DNA of 64,000 bases, taken from NCBI GenBank assembly GCA_029838195.1, contig JALGVJ010000019.1, positions 1-64,000 on the forward strand, read 5' to 3'. This DNA comes from Promethearchaeota archaeon (GTDB lineage Archaea > Asgardarchaeota > Lokiarchaeia > Sigyniarchaeales > SOKP01). Each line of letters begins with the position of its first letter. Position 1 is the first letter of the stretch. Under the pieces are notes generated by a model that did not search any database, had not been told where the DNA came from, and was given only the letters and a program-made list of their open reading frames with translations. The translations under genes and the position numbers were made by a program. Below, piece after piece: positions 61,721 to 64,000 of the stretch.

Positions 61721-62464
61721 ATGAAAATTATATTTTTGGGAACAAATGGATGGTATTCAACGAGGCATGCAAATACGAGTTGTATTTTAATTAAGACCGA
61801 TAATTTTAATCTCGTTCTGGATGCTGGCGATGGATTATATAAGTTAGACAAATATATTGATGATGACAAGCCCGTTTACATTTTCCTCAGTCATTTGCAC
61901 CTTGATCACGTAATTGGATTTCATATCTTGAATAAGTTCAGGTTTAAAAAACCTTTAGAAATTTTTGGGTATATAGGGACGAGACAAGGATTAAATACCT
62001 TGCTTCAACATCCCTTCACAGCTTCAATAGAAGAGCTCCCTTTTTCTTTGAAAATTCACGAGGTTAATGAAGGTTCTCATGATATTCCCCTTCCTTTTAT
62101 GAGCTTGCTTTTAAAACACGCGGATCCTTGTATTGGATATAGATTTTCCATCGATGATAAAATAATAACTTATTGTACGGATACAGGAGAATGTGAAAAC
62201 CTTTATTTACTTGCAAGTAATGCAGATCTTTTCATAAGCGAGTCTTCTTATAAGCCAGAACAAGTGGAATGGGAATGGCCTCATCTTAATCCTGAAACAG
62301 CAGCCATGATTGCGAAACGATCTAACGTGAAACAATTGATTTTAACTCATTTTGATGCCGAACTTTATAATACTCCTGAAAGCAAAGTAGAAGCTGAAAA
62401 TCGAGCAAGACGATTATTTCCAACAACCATAATAGCTCATGATGATTTAGAATTAAAAATTTAA
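61721..62464 (+). CDS. Metallo-beta-lactamase-fold hydrolase (RNase Z/arylsulfatase-like)
   Basis: The 247-residue protein has the dinuclear zinc site: FLSHLHLDHVIGFH (H-x-H-x-D-H near residue 59), a later His in LLLKHADPCIGYRF, the bridging Asp in YCTDTGECE and a last His in LILTHFDAELY. The N-terminal FLGTNGWY and length resemble RNase Z and related phosphodiesterases, but the tRNA-binding exosite arm is not evident. A general phosphodiesterase or sulfatase role is possible. It starts at ATG, divergent from the truncated glycosidase. Confidence 0.85.
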   Translation: MKIIFLGTNGWYSTRHANTSCILIKTDNFNLVLDAGDGLYKLDKYIDDDKPVYIFLSHLHLDHVIGFHILNKFRFKKPLEIFGYIGTRQGLNTLLQHPFTASIEELPFSLKIHEVNEGSHDIPLPFMSLLLKHADPCIGYRFSIDDKIITYCTDTGECENLYLLASNADLFISESSYKPEQVEWEWPHLNPETAAMIAKRSNVKQLILTHFDAELYNTPESKVEAENRARRLFPTTIIAHDDLELKI

Positions 62465-62578
62465 CCCTATATATCATATATTTAATTCGAGAAAAATTTA
62501 AGCTCTATTCCGATATAAAAAATATTTTTTCCTCTGAAAATAATTATTTAATTAAGGACATGTGTTTATTTTAATTTT

Positions 62579-63559
62579 TCACGCTTTGGTACCCATTCCG
62601 ATTAATAAGCCTTGATGTTCAAAAATTTCGATATTTGAAAATCCTCCTTGTTCCATGTCCGATCTCAACTCTTCTACAGAAAAAATGCGGTTATTTAGAG
62701 CAATATTGTAAAGTTTTATTAAATCATTTAAAAATAGGTTTTCAGTAGGGAGAATTCTCATGATGGCCACTAATATCACTAATCCATCGGGCCTTATAAT
62801 GCGGCTAACTTCTTCTAAAATTTCCAAGCGTGTCATTCCATGAAATTTAGGATCTTTTTTATACACCGGTATCATTATAGCATCAAAAATTTGTTCAGGA
62901 GCAAATATTCTACCCGGGCTCATTTCTGGAAACTTGAGATTCTTAATATTAGCCCCATTTAATACCGTATTCGCATCGTTTTTGGACAAAATATACTGTT
63001 CTTTCGAATATTGGGAAAGGAGCTTTACAATTGGCAACATGACGTATTCCGAGAACCAAATAGATAAAATTTTGTTAAATCTCTTATTTTTTATTTTTTC
63101 TAAAAATTTTCTTGAAAATTCTTCACGAAATTCGTCTGAAACCATCACGTTATTATTGATGAGAAATTTTAATAATAACAAAGGAAGATAATTAGTATAA
63201 GGCGTGTGATGAATGCTAGAAATCTTGTTCTTCCCGTTATGAATGAATTTTACGAGCCCCTTTTTTTCCAAATTATTTAACATGTTATAAAAACTCGGCG
63301 GATGTAGGTTTTTCTTTTTCTCGTTCACACAAGCAAAAAACTTCTTACCGTGTTCCTGTAACTCGGATACTTCATACCCAGTTGTTTCTTCCTTAAATTC
63401 CAAAAATTGTTTTACCTCGGTATATAACGAATGCCTCACAATTGGTTCGCTATATCTTACTAAAAATTGAAGCGTTATGATATCTTTAATGGTAAAATTA
63501 GCAAATTCAGAAATATTATGATAATTCGCAAATTTTAAAAATTCCTCTTCATTTGTCAT
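62579..63559 (-). CDS. Winged-helix regulator-like protein fused to methyltransferase-like domain
   Basis: The 326-residue protein has an N-terminal winged-helix region of PadR-like type (residues 25-125: ITLQFLVRYSEP, LHPPSFYNMLNNLEKKGLVKFI and a basic wing). Its C-terminal half resembles a class I methyltransferase late fold (IFDAIMIPV, LEILEEVSRIIRPDGLVILVA, then EELRSDMEQGGFSNIEIFEH), but a clear SAM motif I is missing. It may have lost catalysis and serve as a sensor. The gene is divergent from the RuBisCO-family gene with a 46-bp inverted repeat between them, so it is a candidate regulator of that gene. This is inference. Confidence 0.65.
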   Translation of the reverse strand: MTNEEEFLKFANYHNISEFANFTIKDIITLQFLVRYSEPIVRHSLYTEVKQFLEFKEETTGYEVSELQEHGKKFFACVNEKKKNLHPPSFYNMLNNLEKKGLVKFIHNGKNKISSIHHTPYTNYLPLLLLKFLINNNVMVSDEFREEFSRKFLEKIKNKRFNKILSIWFSEYVMLPIVKLLSQYSKEQYILSKNDANTVLNGANIKNLKFPEMSPGRIFAPEQIFDAIMIPVYKKDPKFHGMTRLEILEEVSRIIRPDGLVILVAIMRILPTENLFLNDLIKLYNIALNNRIFSVEELRSDMEQGGFSNIEIFEHQGLLIGMGTKA

Positions 63560-63619
63560 GATTTTCTAATTCAATCCAGTATTTACCGTACTATAATTTA
63601 TCATCACGCATTTTAATTT

Positions 63620-63665
63620 AAATTTACTAAATTTGTAAAAATTTTTATACAAATCTAATAAATTT
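63620..63665. promoter_or_regulatory. 46-bp inverted repeat between divergent genes (candidate operator)
   Basis: The arms 63620-63637 (AAATTTACTAAATTTGTA) and 63648-63665 (TACAAATCTAATAAATTT) are reverse complements at 16 of 18 positions, with a 10-base spacer that is itself nearly palindromic. It lies about 60 bases upstream of the winged-helix gene start and 85 bases before the RuBisCO ATG. AT-rich palindromes arise by chance, but this length is notable. Confidence 0.5.
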
Positions 63666-63750
63666 AAAAATTCATCTTCATTATTTTTCTTGATATCAAT
63701 TTTTTAAAAATGAACACGAATTAAAAATAAAAATTAAAAGTTTGAGGAAA

Positions 63751-64000
63751 ATGTTACCAGAACAATTTGATAAATTTGATATAGATAATTTAAGCAAACC
63801 TAATGCCTTACCTGAAGATATCGACTATGAAAATCACATAATCGCTACTTATATTGCACGACTCCACCGAAAAATGGATGCCTTTTACATGACACAAGCT
63901 CTTTGTATTGAGCAATCTACAGGTACTTTTATTCCGGTGCCAGAAGAGACCCCCGAGACGCGTAGGAAGCACGTAGCAAAAGTAATCGGATTATGGTCCA
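63751..64000 (+). CDS. RuBisCO large-subunit family protein (5' end only)
   Basis: The first 83 residues are visible before the window ends. They include IIATYIARLHRKMDAFYMTQ and CIEQSTGTFIPVPEETPE followed by HVAKVIGLW, the N-terminal domain of the RuBisCO superfamily. The E-x-S-T-G-T motif keeps the catalytic Glu and Thr, but the following Trp of forms I-III is Phe. Form III (AMP/ribose bisphosphate pathway) and form IV RuBisCO-like proteins are both possible until the lysine of the carbamate site is read. GAGG lies three bases before ATG 63751. Confidence 0.8.
   Translation, partial: MLPEQFDKFDIDNLSKPNALPEDIDYENHIIATYIARLHRKMDAFYMTQALCIEQSTGTFIPVPEETPETRRKHVAKVIGLWS

Noticed and set aside
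1-64000. CRISPR arrays, rRNA or tRNA genes
   Set aside because: I found no regularly spaced repeats and no cloverleaf-like or rRNA-like sequence in the gaps.

Overview
The window looks like chromosome of an AT-rich archaeon. The archaeal markers are an Alba protein, a short histone-fold protein, a Taw2-type wyosine enzyme, an endonuclease III, a signal peptidase of the Ser/His (Sec11/S26B) kind, a thiolase followed by its DUF35 partner, and a Mre11-Rad50 pair. Several proteins have a eukaryote-like flavour: a Dna2-like nuclease-helicase, a possible GIFT-domain protein and a dolichol-kinase-like protein. With the many GPH-type sugar symporters this makes an Asgard (Lokiarchaeia-like) archaeon the best guess. 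There is no rRNA or tRNA here to settle it.

Layout. 1-6.0 kb: membrane protein, helix-hairpin-helix protein, sirtuin, a sugar symporter, a PIG-L deacetylase, and a nucleotidyltransferase gene broken by a decayed IS607-like insertion. 6-17.3 kb: a catabolic region with an N-acyl-D-amino-acid deacylase, class III aminotransferase, FGGY sugar kinase, GH2 glycosidase and two more sugar-type transporters. 17.4-23.4 kb: a two-gene unit of a cobalamin-binding mutase-like protein and an opine-type dehydrogenase, facing a Glu/Leu/Phe/Val dehydrogenase, and flanked by two decayed copies of the same membrane-transporter gene. 23.4-34.5 kb: a phosphate uptake pair, tRNA modification enzymes, endonuclease III, rhomboid protease, a PCMT-like protein, a UroD-family protein and a histidine kinase. 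34.8-42.5 kb: a large beta-sandwich-repeat protein, a CxxC protein, a small nuclease, a translationally coupled DUF362/dolichol-kinase-like pair, and a dihydrolipoamide-dehydrogenase-like flavoprotein with a His-rich tail.

42.9-51.8 kb is the most striking block: a 1498-aa protein with an iron-sulfur Cas4/RecB-type nuclease fused to an SF1 helicase (Dna2 architecture), followed directly by Mre11 and Rad50. It looks like a three-gene DNA-end-resection operon, with Dna2 taking the place that HerA-NurA holds in many archaea. 51.9-54.2 kb carries chromatin genes and the signal peptidase. 54.3-62.5 kb carries a TauE-type permease, an M28 peptidase, an MFS carrier, thiolase/DUF35/MaoC lipid or acyl-CoA genes, a truncated glycosidase and a metallo-beta-lactamase. 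At the right edge the start of a RuBisCO-family gene is divergent from a winged-helix/methyltransferase-like gene, with a 46-bp inverted repeat between them.

The main oddities are two genes whose conserved N-termini have no ATG/GTG/TTG start in frame (Mre11 and the dolichol-kinase-like gene), a non-canonical Rad50 hook, a Cys-to-His change in the endonuclease III iron-sulfur motif, and a 63-bp repeat present twice in opposite orientation 33 kb apart.
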